A DNA stretch of 64,000 bases. It comes from Aliiglaciecola sp. CAU 1673. GTDB taxonomy: Bacteria; Pseudomonadota; Gammaproteobacteria; Enterobacterales; Alteromonadaceae. The notes under the pieces are model-generated. The model saw only the letters and a program-made list of their open reading frames with translations, was not told the DNA's origin and did not search any database. The position numbers and the translations under genes were made by a program. Location of the stretch: the NCBI RefSeq assembly GCF_029223185.1, contig NZ_JARHUG010000014.1, positions 61,306-125,305 of the forward strand, in the 5' to 3' direction. This document shows, in pieces, positions 36,926-45,209 of the stretch; the first letter of the stretch is position 1; every line of letters starts with the position of its first letter.

Positions 36926-38959
36926 CTACGGCTGTTGACGAAAAGAAGGCGCGGTGCGCAACGCCTTTTTCAGGCGCTTAAGCAGCAAACGCATTTTTTG
37001 CAGGCTTTGCTTTTGTGCCTGTGCAGAAGCAGGCCGGTATTGATGGCTGCTATAAAGCGCCGATAACTGTTTAAAGTACACAGCGGCCTGTGGTGAGAGC
37101 TGGGCAGTGGCCACCTCGGAAAAATCCTGTGGACCCTGCCATTCAGGCCGTTCGATCCCTTGTGCTGCCAACATTGTTAAGGCTTTCTGATAATAGCGGG
37201 TAGCGGGGGCGTGTCTGTGTGGCAGCCACTGCTTCAATTGATACAGGCCCAGCAACAAGGCAATAAGGGCTACCACGGCCAGGCCGAATAGGGCCAATCG
37301 ACCTGGGGTCAGCTGGCCGAGAATACTTCTGAGTAATGCCTGCTGATTTTGCCGATCGAAGCCCAGCACCATGCGGCTCCAATAGTAGTCCATATCGGCC
37401 AGCAGCAGACGCACCTGGTTGAGCCAGGCAATATTCTTAAGGGCGGCCAGGTTAAAAGGCGCATCGGCCAAAAAGCTGTTTTCATAGGCCACCGCCTGCT
37501 CCAAACCAAAATCCAGGCGCATGGGCGACACCAACACTGTAGGGTCGAGCCGTTGCCACCCCGTATCCGACAGCCATTCCACCCAGGCATGGGCATCGTA
37601 TTGATGCACGCTCATATAAGCTTCGCCGCGCATTTCACCGCCTAAATAGCCGGTTACCATCCGTGCAGGAATACCGCCCAGGCGCAGCAAATAGGTCATG
37701 GCGCTGGCATAGTGAGAGCAAAAACCGGCCCTGTCATCAAACAGGAACTGGTCTACCGGATCTACCGGCATCGGGTTAGGTCGTAAGGTATAGCGAAAGC
37801 CATTACTGGTGAAATAGCTTTCAATGGCGGCAATATAGTCTTTTGGATCCGGGTGTTCTTGCAGCAGTTTGGCAGCCCATTCGCGGGTGCGTGGATTGCC
37901 GTTCTTCGGCACTTGCAGGTTAATGTTGTCGTCAATGCCTGGATAGGCCGCCACTAATGGTGTGTTGTAGTAAGAGCGCACCTGATAACTAAAGGTGGAT
38001 TGCAGCGGAATCTGACTGATCAGCTGATAGTCATGGCTGTGATACACCAAGGGTGCGTCAGAGCGGGCAATATCCAAGCCATACAGCCATTTTTGCTGAG
38101 TGGGTTGGGCAATAATCTGATAATCAAAGGTGGGGCCGGCCACCGGCGGTGCAAAACTGAAGCGGCTGCTTTGCATACGCTCACGAAACTTGCTGCGATA
38201 AGGGTGTACTTGCCAACTGCGCCCGTCAAACTCTTCCAGCACCAGCGCCCGCCAATAACGTTGCCCTTCTTTGGGGACGGCTCCGGAGAAGGTCGCCCGA
38301 AAGGCTAAATCTGCCGAGCGCGCCAGATTGGCGATATCACCGGGGGTGACCTTTTCACTTAAGCCTGATTTGCTGCTGCCGGCGTTGGGCATCTGCCACA
38401 GCGGGCCGAGCTTGGGGATCACCAAAAACAACAGCAGGCTTAAGGGTAACGCTTGCAAACAGAGCTTACCAACCCGTTTCAGCTGGGTCACAAAGCGCGT
38501 AGAGGGGCTGATATGAAAGGCCAGGCTAAGCAGCAGCATCAGTGCCAGTACGGCATAAAACAGGCTAAAGGCGATGTTTTGCTGGAATACCAGGCCGGTA
38601 CCGAGCAGGAAAAACTGCACGCCGACTAATTGGAAGTAGTCACGTCGGCTGCCCAGTAGCATCAGCTTTAAACTCGACGCCATCACCAGCAGGTTCAACA
38701 TGCCAAGTAACAGCCCCAACTGCCAGCCGAAATAGGCCAGGGCAATGGCGCTTAGGATGGCGAGCAGATTCAGCGTACGCAGCGAAATCTGATGTTTTTG
38801 CCAGTTCATATACAAACTCAGGCGAATCGCCACGCTGCACAGTACCAATACCAAAATCCACAGCTGTAACGGCTGATACAAACTCCCGGTCAGGCACAGC
38901 AATACCAGCGTTAACAGCAGATGGGCTTTGTTATGGGCAGAGGGGTTAAGCCTGGGCAT
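36926..38959 (-). CDS. TgpA-like membrane transglutaminase (DUF3488 + transglutaminase core + DUF4129)
   Basis: A 677-residue protein. Six or seven N-terminal helices (DUF3488, to about residue 190) are followed by an extracytoplasmic transglutaminase-like domain (about 230-530). Its Cys is in DRAGFCSHYASAMTYLLRLGGIPARMVTGY, and the His/Asp follow in YDAHAWVEWL. Then come one helix near 555-575 and a cytoplasmic tail. In Pseudomonas, TgpA is an essential periplasmic transglutaminase. The ATG at 38957-38959 has GAGAG six bases before it; a TTG four codons upstream is the alternative. It overlaps the DUF58 gene, last in a MoxR-DUF58-TgpA operon. Confidence 0.9.
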   Translation of the reverse strand: MPRLNPSAHNKAHLLLTLVLLCLTGSLYQPLQLWILVLVLCSVAIRLSLYMNWQKHQISLRTLNLLAILSAIALAYFGWQLGLLLGMLNLLVMASSLKLMLLGSRRDYFQLVGVQFFLLGTGLVFQQNIAFSLFYAVLALMLLLSLAFHISPSTRFVTQLKRVGKLCLQALPLSLLLFLVIPKLGPLWQMPNAGSSKSGLSEKVTPGDIANLARSADLAFRATFSGAVPKEGQRYWRALVLEEFDGRSWQVHPYRSKFRERMQSSRFSFAPPVAGPTFDYQIIAQPTQQKWLYGLDIARSDAPLVYHSHDYQLISQIPLQSTFSYQVRSYYNTPLVAAYPGIDDNINLQVPKNGNPRTREWAAKLLQEHPDPKDYIAAIESYFTSNGFRYTLRPNPMPVDPVDQFLFDDRAGFCSHYASAMTYLLRLGGIPARMVTGYLGGEMRGEAYMSVHQYDAHAWVEWLSDTGWQRLDPTVLVSPMRLDFGLEQAVAYENSFLADAPFNLAALKNIAWLNQVRLLLADMDYYWSRMVLGFDRQNQQALLRSILGQLTPGRLALFGLAVVALIALLLGLYQLKQWLPHRHAPATRYYQKALTMLAAQGIERPEWQGPQDFSEVATAQLSPQAAVYFKQLSALYSSHQYRPASAQAQKQSLQKMRLLLKRLKKALRTAPSFRQQP

Positions 38960-39947
38960 GGTCGCTCTCAAAAACCGCCAGGGCTGTCAGACAAGCCTGC
39001 TGATGAGCATTGCCGCTGTCAGGCTCGATGATCACGCTGCCGAGATCCAGGCCAAAGGTCTGGCCGATGGCACTTAGCTCCAGCACCATAAAACACAGCT
39101 GTGACAAGCGCTTTTCCAGCTCCGCTTTGGCGCCATGGCCGAGGCTGAGCCATACCGCGCGCTGGCTGTTACTGGAAAATTTCTTGCTGACCATGCCCTG
39201 GCCCTTGGCCACTTGCTTCCAGGCCACATGATAAAGCGGCTGGCCGAGGCGATACTCGGTCAAACTGTCGAAATTGTCATAGCCGTCTTCTTGCGCTAAC
39301 TGCCCTTCCGACTCGCCGGGGCTTTTGCGGTTTTCCACGCTAAGCGGGCAGGGCAGCGGCGTGGGGTAAACGATAAGCTCACAATCAAAACTTAAGTGGG
39401 TCCAGCAGCGGAACAGGCCCAGGGGATAATAGCTGCAAAGGGTGATACGCGGCGGCCGAAAACGGCCCCGTGCCGGGGTAGGGATTTCCACTTCCACCGG
39501 ATTATTGAGGCCATCCAAATCCACTGAGGTCTGCACCGGCTCGCCATACAGCGAAAGATGTAACCGGCCAAATTTTTTCTGCTCTTTTTCCGCGGTTATC
39601 CATAGGGGCAGGCAGGCACTGTCGCCGGCAAAGCTGTTTCCCACCTTACCTTGCTGGATCTCCAAGCCGGCAAAGTTAAAGTAGGTCACCATCAGGCTGA
39701 CTAAAAACAAACTCAGCAAAAAGAAGCTCAGCAGCAGGATCAGGTTGTTCTGATAGTTAGTGCCAAGCAGAAACAAACACAGGCATAAGGCTGTAAACAG
39801 CCAGCCAAAGCGTGACGGGAAGATAAAAACATTATTCAGATCCAGGCGAAACATACGATTGCGTGGAATACGTTGTTGCAACCAGCTGTCAAAGTAGCGT
39901 TGTAGCCATCTGGACCTGAGCGATTTGCCAAGCACGCTTTGCTTCAT
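38946..39947 (-). CDS. DUF58 domain protein (MoxR-associated)
   Basis: A 333-residue protein with two N-terminal transmembrane helices (RFGWLFTALCLCLFLLGTNYQNNLILLLSFFLLSLFLVSL is one long hydrophobic block) and a C-terminal DUF58/VWA-like domain that includes EYRLGQPLYHVAWKQVAKGQ. These proteins are paired with MoxR ATPases and transglutaminases, and are thought to take part in assembly or maturation of envelope complexes. It starts one base after the MoxR stop and overlaps the transglutaminase gene. Confidence 0.88.
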   Translation of the reverse strand: MKQSVLGKSLRSRWLQRYFDSWLQQRIPRNRMFRLDLNNVFIFPSRFGWLFTALCLCLFLLGTNYQNNLILLLSFFLLSLFLVSLMVTYFNFAGLEIQQGKVGNSFAGDSACLPLWITAEKEQKKFGRLHLSLYGEPVQTSVDLDGLNNPVEVEIPTPARGRFRPPRITLCSYYPLGLFRCWTHLSFDCELIVYPTPLPCPLSVENRKSPGESEGQLAQEDGYDNFDSLTEYRLGQPLYHVAWKQVAKGQGMVSKKFSSNSQRAVWLSLGHGAKAELEKRLSQLCFMVLELSAIGQTFGLDLGSVIIEPDSGNAHQQACLTALAVFESDHAQA

Positions 39948-39948
39948 C

Positions 39949-40878
39949 TTAGGCTGCCAGCGGATCCACCTGTTCCAGCAAAATGCGACTCAGGCTGGTC
40001 TGGGTGGGATGGTCGGTTAGTGCCGAACGTAAGCGGTGCTCGGCGACTGCCGGCAATACCGCCTGTACATCCTCCGGAATTAAATAATCCCTTCCTTCCA
40101 CCACCGCCCAGCTTCTGGCAGCCTGTAACAGCGCTTTAGTAGCCCTGGGTGACAAGGCATTGGGGAATTGTTCGGATTCGCGGCTTAGGGTAACCAGGCG
40201 CAGAATATAATCCAGGATCCCTTCTGCTGCGTGCACCTTGGGGATGCTTTGCTGGATTTGTGCGAGCAGCGTCTCATCCAGCACTGGCTTGATGGTGGTG
40301 GCATTGTCTTGCATGGGTTGCTGCAACATGGCTTTTTCTGCCTGCCAGCTGGGGTAGCCAAGCTGGATGCGCATTAAAAAACGATCCAATTGGGATTCGG
40401 GTAAGGGATAGGTGCCGGCCTGGTGGATGGGGTTTTGGGTACCAATCACAAAAAAGGGGGAGGGCAGTTTATGGGTCTCTCCATCGAGACTCACCTGGCG
40501 CTCCTCCATGGCCTCTAACAACGCACTTTGGGTTTTGGGGCTGGCCCGGTTAATTTCATCGGCCAGCACTACCTGACTAAACAAGGGGCCTGGGTGAAAC
40601 ACAAAGGCCTGGGTTTGACTGTTGAAGATGTTCACCCCCAACATATCCGCCGGCAGTAAGTCCGAAGTGAACTGCACCCGCGAAAAGTCCAGTCCAAACA
40701 CCCGTGCCAGGGCATGGGAGAGGGTGGTTTTACCCATGCCGGGTAAATCTTCAATAAGCAGATGGCCACCGGCCAATAAGCAAGTCAGCGCCAGCTTGAT
40801 CTCGCGCTGCTTACCGATAATTAATTGGCTTATTTCGACCACCGCCTGTTGAATTTGGTTTTGCATGGCCATTCTCAT
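39949..40878 (-). CDS. MoxR-family AAA+ ATPase
   Basis: A 309-residue MoxR ATPase (AAA_3). Walker A is EDLPGMGKTTLSHAL near residue 45; Walker B is VVLADEINRASPKTQSALLEAMEE; the sensor region is VIGTQNP, and the arginine-finger region is SQLDRFLMR. It is a predicted chaperone for VWA-domain partners, here DUF58. Several in-frame ATGs cluster at the start; the one at 40876-40878 is chosen because GGCGAG stands seven bases before it. It is the first gene of the operon. Confidence 0.92.
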   Translation of the reverse strand: MRMAMQNQIQQAVVEISQLIIGKQREIKLALTCLLAGGHLLIEDLPGMGKTTLSHALARVFGLDFSRVQFTSDLLPADMLGVNIFNSQTQAFVFHPGPLFSQVVLADEINRASPKTQSALLEAMEERQVSLDGETHKLPSPFFVIGTQNPIHQAGTYPLPESQLDRFLMRIQLGYPSWQAEKAMLQQPMQDNATTIKPVLDETLLAQIQQSIPKVHAAEGILDYILRLVTLSRESEQFPNALSPRATKALLQAARSWAVVEGRDYLIPEDVQAVLPAVAEHRLRSALTDHPTQTSLSRILLEQVDPLAA

Positions 40879-41035
40879 GTGCAATCTCGCCTTATGCTGA
40901 AAATAGAGTGTTTTAGCGATTTTGTATGCAAGAAATCATAGCTTGTTCAGCAGCAGAGAATGACAAGACTGGCGTATTGGGGTCGATAACCTGCGGATAT
41001 TTGGGATAAGTGAGGGGCTTTGAAAAATTGAAACA

Positions 41036-41060
41036 AAAAAGCCGGCAACGCCGGCTTTAG
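41036..41060 (-). terminator. Terminator of the hns-like gene
   Basis: AAAGCCGGC-AAC-GCCGGCTTT. Read on the minus strand it is followed by TTTTTTG. It lies 27 bases past the stop of the H-NS gene. Confidence 0.88.
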
Positions 41061-41086
41061 CAAAATTAACGCTGCAACGCCGCTAT

Positions 41087-41482
41087 TTAGATAGCAAAGT
41101 CTTGCAGCTTTTTACCCTGTTCCAGGGCATGGGCAAACACCTTTGGCATGCGGCCAATACCGGTCCAGGTATGTTCGCCGTCCTTATCGGTCAGCTTGTA
41201 CTTGACTGGGCGCTTGGCACCCACACGCTTAGACGGTGCAGCGACTTCGCCGCCGGCCAAATCGTTCAGATCCAGACCTGCTTCCTGCATCTGCTTGAGA
41301 ATGGCATCTTTGAGTGCCTGTTTCTTTTCTGCTTCGCGACGCGCTTCGGCTTCCTGTGCCTTTCTGTTTTCAATCGCGCTTTCCAGCTTTTCTTTTACTT
41401 GCTCAAGCTCTTCTACAGATAAATCTTTAACGGCGGCTTGCAGGCGGCGGGCGTGGGTCAGGATTTTCAGGAATTCGTTCAT
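41087..41482 (-). CDS. hns: H-NS family nucleoid-associated protein
   Basis: A 131-residue H-NS-like DNA-binding silencer. The N-terminal coiled-coil oligomerisation region is charged (LEQVKEKLESAIENRKAQEAEARREAEKKQ). The C-terminal domain has YKLTDKDGEHTWTGIGRMPKVFAHAL, with the usual AT-hook-like QGR here as IGR. A gene for an AT-silencing protein lies about 1.6 kb from the AT-rich island that begins at 43.1 kb. The start ATG has AAGGTGA before it. Confidence 0.92.
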   Translation of the reverse strand: MNEFLKILTHARRLQAAVKDLSVEELEQVKEKLESAIENRKAQEAEARREAEKKQALKDAILKQMQEAGLDLNDLAGGEVAAPSKRVGAKRPVKYKLTDKDGEHTWTGIGRMPKVFAHALEQGKKLQDFAI

Positions 41483-42102
41483 TCGTCACCTTATTAAAAT
41501 AAGTTGTAGTGAAAGACAAGGATGGGGTCGCTAATAAAAATATAACTTGATGAAAAATAATGCAATAAGTTTTAGTGCCAATTGATTCTAATTAGGTGGA
41601 TAACTGAATTAAGGAGATAACCATTTGTTAATGGCAAGATGTCTGTTATTAACGCCTCGTACTTAATTGGTAAAAAGCAGGGATTTAAAAGTAATAAATG
41701 CGCCTCTTACGATTGTCATGATATAAGCTTTTGAAAAATAAGGATAAAAAATCGGAATGGACTGGCAAGGGCTTAAGGGTCCTGATCCCTCCAAGTCCTG
41801 TTTTTATTACGCTAAACAAGATAATCTTCATCAAAAGAAAGGGATAACAAATAGCTACAGTTAGGTGAATGCATTGGCTCTACTGTCATTGTAAAAGGAT
41901 GTTAGATGAGGCAAATAGCAACAAAAATCCTTTGTGGAAATCGCTTTCAAAAAGCCAAAGATAAGCAGAGTGAGATTAGGACAAACCTTTCACTAATTAG
42001 CCGGGAAAGTGAGCATTGGTCAAAATGGTGGGGAACAATCCATTTGCTTTCACTCGATGTCTGCGGGAAGGAAAGATTATAAATGTACACCGCTATTCCA
42101 GA
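41483..42102. other. 620-bp AT-rich intergenic region upstream of hns
   Basis: Low-GC region with one small candidate gene (41906-42082, separate entry). The minus-strand side should contain the hns promoter, for which I see no clear consensus. There is otherwise nothing recognisable before the repeats begin at 42103. Confidence 0.4.
41906..42082 (+). CDS. Possible small protein (58 residues), unknown
   Basis: An ATG with a good AAAAGGAT ribosome site five bases upstream opens a 58-codon frame. The product is basic and contains two cysteines and a KWWG segment (MRQIATKILCGNRFQKAK at the start). There are no hydrophobic segments and no recognised family. The flanks are AT-rich non-coding DNA and repeats. 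It could be chance; the ribosome site is the only positive evidence. Confidence 0.3.
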   Translation: MRQIATKILCGNRFQKAKDKQSEIRTNLSLISRESEHWSKWWGTIHLLSLDVCGKERL

Positions 42103-42358
42103 CCGTCATTCCCGAATGCTGTAATCGGGAGCTTGCCCGCATGCAGTAAGCGGGCATCCATCAAGCACCTCTGTTGTATTTAAAATAGACTCCCGCTAAC
42201 TACATGCGGGAGCGACCGAGTAGTCTGATGAAAAAGAGACCACCAAACACATTGCAAGTCCCTTGCAGGTCGTCATGCCCGAATGTGGTTATCGGGCATC
42301 CATCAGATCGCAGAGTATTGTCAGACATAGACTCCCGCTAACTACATGCGGGAGCGTA
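42103..42358. repeat. Hairpin-repeat cluster 3
   Basis: Modules GTCATTCCCGAATGCTGTAATCGGGA, GCCCGCATGCAGTAAGCGGGC, two copies of TAGACTCCCGCTAACTACATGCGGGAGCG broken by spacer, and GCCCGAATGTGGTTATCGGGC (each palindromic). The part at 42140-42215 matches the 360-bp array unit at 36 kb (CATCAAGCACCTCTGTTGTATTTAAAATAG). It ends 8 bases after the stop of the diguanylate cyclase gene. Confidence 0.85.
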
Positions 42359-42365
42359 AGGTGCC

Positions 42366-44114
42366 TTATTGCGGCCGTAAATCCATTTTCAGGTTCAGGT
42401 CTTCTTCATAGCGGTAAACCCGGTTGCGGCCCTGCTCCTTGGAATGGTAAAGGGCCTTATCCGCACAGCCATAGAGGCTGTCAAAGACATAGCCACAGAC
42501 AGTAGAGTCAGATACGCCAAAACTGGCGGTGATCTGAAATTTCTCACCGCTGGGGCGGGTATCAATAGCGGCAATGGCCTTACGGCAGGCCTCGGCAATT
42601 TCCATGGCTTTATTTAAGCTACAGCCAGGCAGCACCAGACCAAATTCTTCACCGCCCATACGGCCGATAATATCCTGCTGGCGACAAACGCTTTGACAGG
42701 CGGCCACAGCAGCCTTTAACGCCCAGTCACCGACCTGATGGCCATAGGTGTCGTTAATCCGTTTAAACAGATCCAAATCGAAAATAATAAAGCTAAGGGG
42801 CTGCGCACTTTTTTGATGGTACTTAAGCGCAGATTCGGCCATCTGGGTAAAATGATGGCGATTAGCAATGCCAGTCAGATCATCAGTTTGTGCCTGTTGG
42901 CGCATCTGTAAATGCAAACGACGGTTTTTATAGGCCCAAAGCACAACCAGCAGGATCACCAGCATTAAAAAGGCCATAAAGAGACGATCGTTTTGCTGCT
43001 CCTGCTTAGTTAAACGCGCTTCGGTCTTAAGCAGGGAGTTCTCTTTGTCCAACAGGGCAATCTGATTGGCCCTTTCTATGGCATCGTGTTTGGCTTGTTG
43101 GATGGCTAGTTGTTTGGCCTTAACTTCGTCTATATAAGCTCTATCAGCTTCAGCAAACTTTTTGTAATAAAATAATGCTTCATCTGGCTTTCCTTGAAGT
43201 TCAGCAACTTGATATAGAGTTCTGAAAGCACTGACAGTTGGTCTCGTGTTTCCAAGGTTTTTTGCAACATCTAAAGACTTATTTGCACTTTCCACTGCTT
43301 TAGAGTACTCACCCTCATGCATATGTATGAGAGCTGTGAGAGAATAATGTTCTGAAATGGCCGGTGGATAATGTGTATTGTTAACTAGTTCCAAACTAGC
43401 TTGAAGTTTACTTTTGGCACGCTCAAATTCTGATTTCCCTATCAAATTATTCGCTTCCCAAATGAATGCCATGCTACTCGCAACAAATTCTTTTTCTTTG
43501 TCACAAACTTCAATGAGCTTACTTAGAGCTTCCTCCGATACGTCTTTTTTTAACTCGAATTTTGCTTCTATGGAAAGGTTGAGTGCGAAGCAAAGATTTC
43601 TGGGGTCAGGAGCATCGTCAATGACACCCTCAGCATAACTTAATCCCGACTCATATTCTCCCACTTGATTTAAAAATATTGCCAGCGCCACCAAACCGAT
43701 GTGTTTAATTTTTCCTGATGAGTTTTGGATTTTTTTTTGTAACTCTAGAACCCATGAGTATCCATTTTCAAAATCTCTCATAAGTCCGTACAGATTTACT
43801 ATTGATGCAGCAGACCTAACCTTCAAGTCTTCATGCTTAGAGTTTTTATATACGGCTTTGTATCCAGATATTCCGTCCTCTAAGTTCCCTGAATAAGCAG
43901 TCATGTAACTTTCTAAGAAATGTAAATAGTCAAGTTCTTTCTGTGATAAACTTTCTTTCTTACCGTCAAGCTCTTGCAGTATTTTTTTGAAAGTAAATGT
44001 GTCTTTGCTTTTTATGGAGTCTGCGTATTCAAGAGAGTTGAACTCATCGCCGGCGAATGAAATCCCGACGATGAAATTCATAACAAGGAAAATTATAAGA
44101 AAAGAGGCGTTCAT
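42366..44114 (-). CDS. Diguanylate cyclase with periplasmic TPR-like sensor
   Basis: A 582-residue protein. A signal peptide (SFLIIFLVMNFIVGISFA) precedes about 340 residues of periplasmic helical repeats (AFIWEANNLIGKSEFERAKSKL; HEGEYSKAVESANKSLDVAKNL; GKPDEALFYYKKFAEA), then a coiled coil, one transmembrane helix (LFMAFLMLVILLVVLWAY) and a GGDEF domain. The active site is GRMGGEEFGLVLPG, with the inhibitory I-site RQQD five residues before it. It should make c-di-GMP in response to a periplasmic signal. Its ATG overlaps the TAA of the upstream peptide gene (TAATG). Composition changes abruptly near 43.12 kb: the sensor part is AT-rich, the GGDEF part has host composition. Confidence 0.92.
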   Translation of the reverse strand: MNASFLIIFLVMNFIVGISFAGDEFNSLEYADSIKSKDTFTFKKILQELDGKKESLSQKELDYLHFLESYMTAYSGNLEDGISGYKAVYKNSKHEDLKVRSAASIVNLYGLMRDFENGYSWVLELQKKIQNSSGKIKHIGLVALAIFLNQVGEYESGLSYAEGVIDDAPDPRNLCFALNLSIEAKFELKKDVSEEALSKLIEVCDKEKEFVASSMAFIWEANNLIGKSEFERAKSKLQASLELVNNTHYPPAISEHYSLTALIHMHEGEYSKAVESANKSLDVAKNLGNTRPTVSAFRTLYQVAELQGKPDEALFYYKKFAEADRAYIDEVKAKQLAIQQAKHDAIERANQIALLDKENSLLKTEARLTKQEQQNDRLFMAFLMLVILLVVLWAYKNRRLHLQMRQQAQTDDLTGIANRHHFTQMAESALKYHQKSAQPLSFIIFDLDLFKRINDTYGHQVGDWALKAAVAACQSVCRQQDIIGRMGGEEFGLVLPGCSLNKAMEIAEACRKAIAAIDTRPSGEKFQITASFGVSDSTVCGYVFDSLYGCADKALYHSKEQGRNRVYRYEEDLNLKMDLRPQ

Positions 44115-44320
44115 TACTGAATTATATTTTCGTCTTTCTTCTCTTCATCTTTCTCGTCGCTGGACTCATCCTTATCATCTTCTGCAGGAACCATGAGGCA
44201 CCATATCTTTTGACTGCCTAGATCTTCAATATCAAGTGATGATAAATCTATTCCTGAACCTTGATGATTCTTTAAAGAAGCTGTAGAGCCAATTTTCTCT
44301 AATATTTGAATTGCTGTCAT
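44114..44320 (-). CDS. 68-residue peptide with LExIG leader, single Cys and acidic tail, coupled to the diguanylate cyclase
   Basis: The product starts MTAIQILEKIGSTASLKNHQ, continues through a short middle (DLSSLDIEDLGSQ), then KIWCLMVPAEDD, with Cys41, and ends in about 20 mostly Asp/Glu/Lys residues. It has no signal peptide or membrane helix. The leader, compact hydrophobic/Cys segment and charged tail resemble a precursor-type or signalling peptide, but I cannot name a family. GAGGTG stands six bases before the ATG. Its TAA overlaps the cyclase ATG, so the two are translated together. A decayed relative with the same LExIG motif is at 45042-45209. Confidence 0.72.
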   Translation of the reverse strand: MTAIQILEKIGSTASLKNHQGSGIDLSSLDIEDLGSQKIWCLMVPAEDDKDESSDEKDEEKKDENIIQ

Positions 44321-44374
44321 TATAACACCTCAGTTTTAATGTTGCTTGTGGTAGGTTTATTTTAAAAATAAAAA

Positions 44375-44917
44375 TTAGTTAAATTTCTTTGTGGAAGTTT
44401 GATTGTACCATTTTTCTTTACTAAGAACGTATAGAGATACGTTCTTATCAAGCGCTGCTTTTTTTATAGGTTGTTCAACAAATCCAAGCCTTCTGACAAT
44501 TCTTAAGCTTGCGTAATGCGAAGGCTGGAATGATGCTCGTATAGCATCTAATCTTATGTTATCAAAAGCGTATTCTATTACACCTGTTAAAGCCTCTCTC
44601 GGAATGTTTTTCCCATTGGCATTGGGAATAATCATTATTCCAAGATCTGCCTGCTTATCCCCTGGAGATAACCACTGTAAACCTTGAACGCCGATAAACT
44701 GCCCTGAATCTTTGTTCTCAATTACCCATGTCAGGCGCGTTAATGAAGGGGAGTTGTTTTGTATTAGAGCTGAATTAAAATGCTGTTCTGATTTCTCTCG
44801 GTTAAACGGTGCAACAATCTTTCGCATTATTTTCTTATCCATGTAGAGGGCGCAGTAATTATCTCTATCGGATTCTAAAAGTGGGCGGCAGATGAGTCTT
44901 TTAGTTTGAAATTCCAT
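44375..44917 (-). CDS. GNAT acetyltransferase, RimJ/RimL type
   Basis: A 180-residue GNAT-fold protein: FQTKRLICRPLLESDRDNYCAL (typical RimJ/RimL start), WVIENKDSGQFIGVQGL, the acetyl-CoA-binding region IMIIPNANGKNIPREALTGVIEYAF, and SHYASLRIVRRLGFVEQ at the end. The substrate is unknown. The family acetylates N-termini of proteins as well as small molecules. It lies 54 bases upstream of the 68-residue peptide gene on the same strand, in the same AT-rich DNA, so it may be part of that unit. Confidence 0.85.
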   Translation of the reverse strand: MEFQTKRLICRPLLESDRDNYCALYMDKKIMRKIVAPFNREKSEQHFNSALIQNNSPSLTRLTWVIENKDSGQFIGVQGLQWLSPGDKQADLGIMIIPNANGKNIPREALTGVIEYAFDNIRLDAIRASFQPSHYASLRIVRRLGFVEQPIKKAALDKNVSLYVLSKEKWYNQTSTKKFN

Positions 44918-45041
44918 TTTTAAGTTACACTCAAATATTGAAAGTTGAGAAATTCATCATTGATTGCACTGTTCGTCAACAAATTTCAAGGTGTAATTTA
45001 AGCTGTTAACATGGCTGATTTCAATGCGCATTTATTGTTTC

Positions 45042-45209
45042 CTATTCTTCACCTACAGCAAAAGCGGCTCTGAAGTTGTGGGCAACGAACGCTGCTTTAT
45101 ATTCCTCGTCTTTTAATCTCTCTAACTCTTCACTTTCTATGGAGAATTTAGAATAGCGCTTTTCAGCATTCTTACCAATAGATTCCAGCTATTTAATCAG
45201 TTGTGACAT
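45042..45209 (-). pseudogene. Decayed small peptide gene with LExIG leader (in-frame TAG at codon 7)
   Basis: From the ATG at 45207-45209 the frame reads MSQLIK, TAG (45189-45191), then LESIGKNAEKRYSKFSIE, SEELERLKDEEYKAAFVA and HNFRAAFAVGEE before the final TAG at 45042. Apart from the one stop it is a clean 55-codon frame. The LESIGKNA segment matches LEKIGSTA of the peptide at 44320 at the same distance from the start. The TAG probably replaces CAG. It overlaps the end of the 50-codon frame upstream. Confidence 0.5.

Noticed and set aside
44114..44320. Peptide as a type II antitoxin or Nif11/lanthipeptide precursor
   Set aside because: No toxin partner, no DNA-binding motif, no GG-type cleavage site and no lanthionine enzymes nearby; the coupled gene is a diguanylate cyclase.
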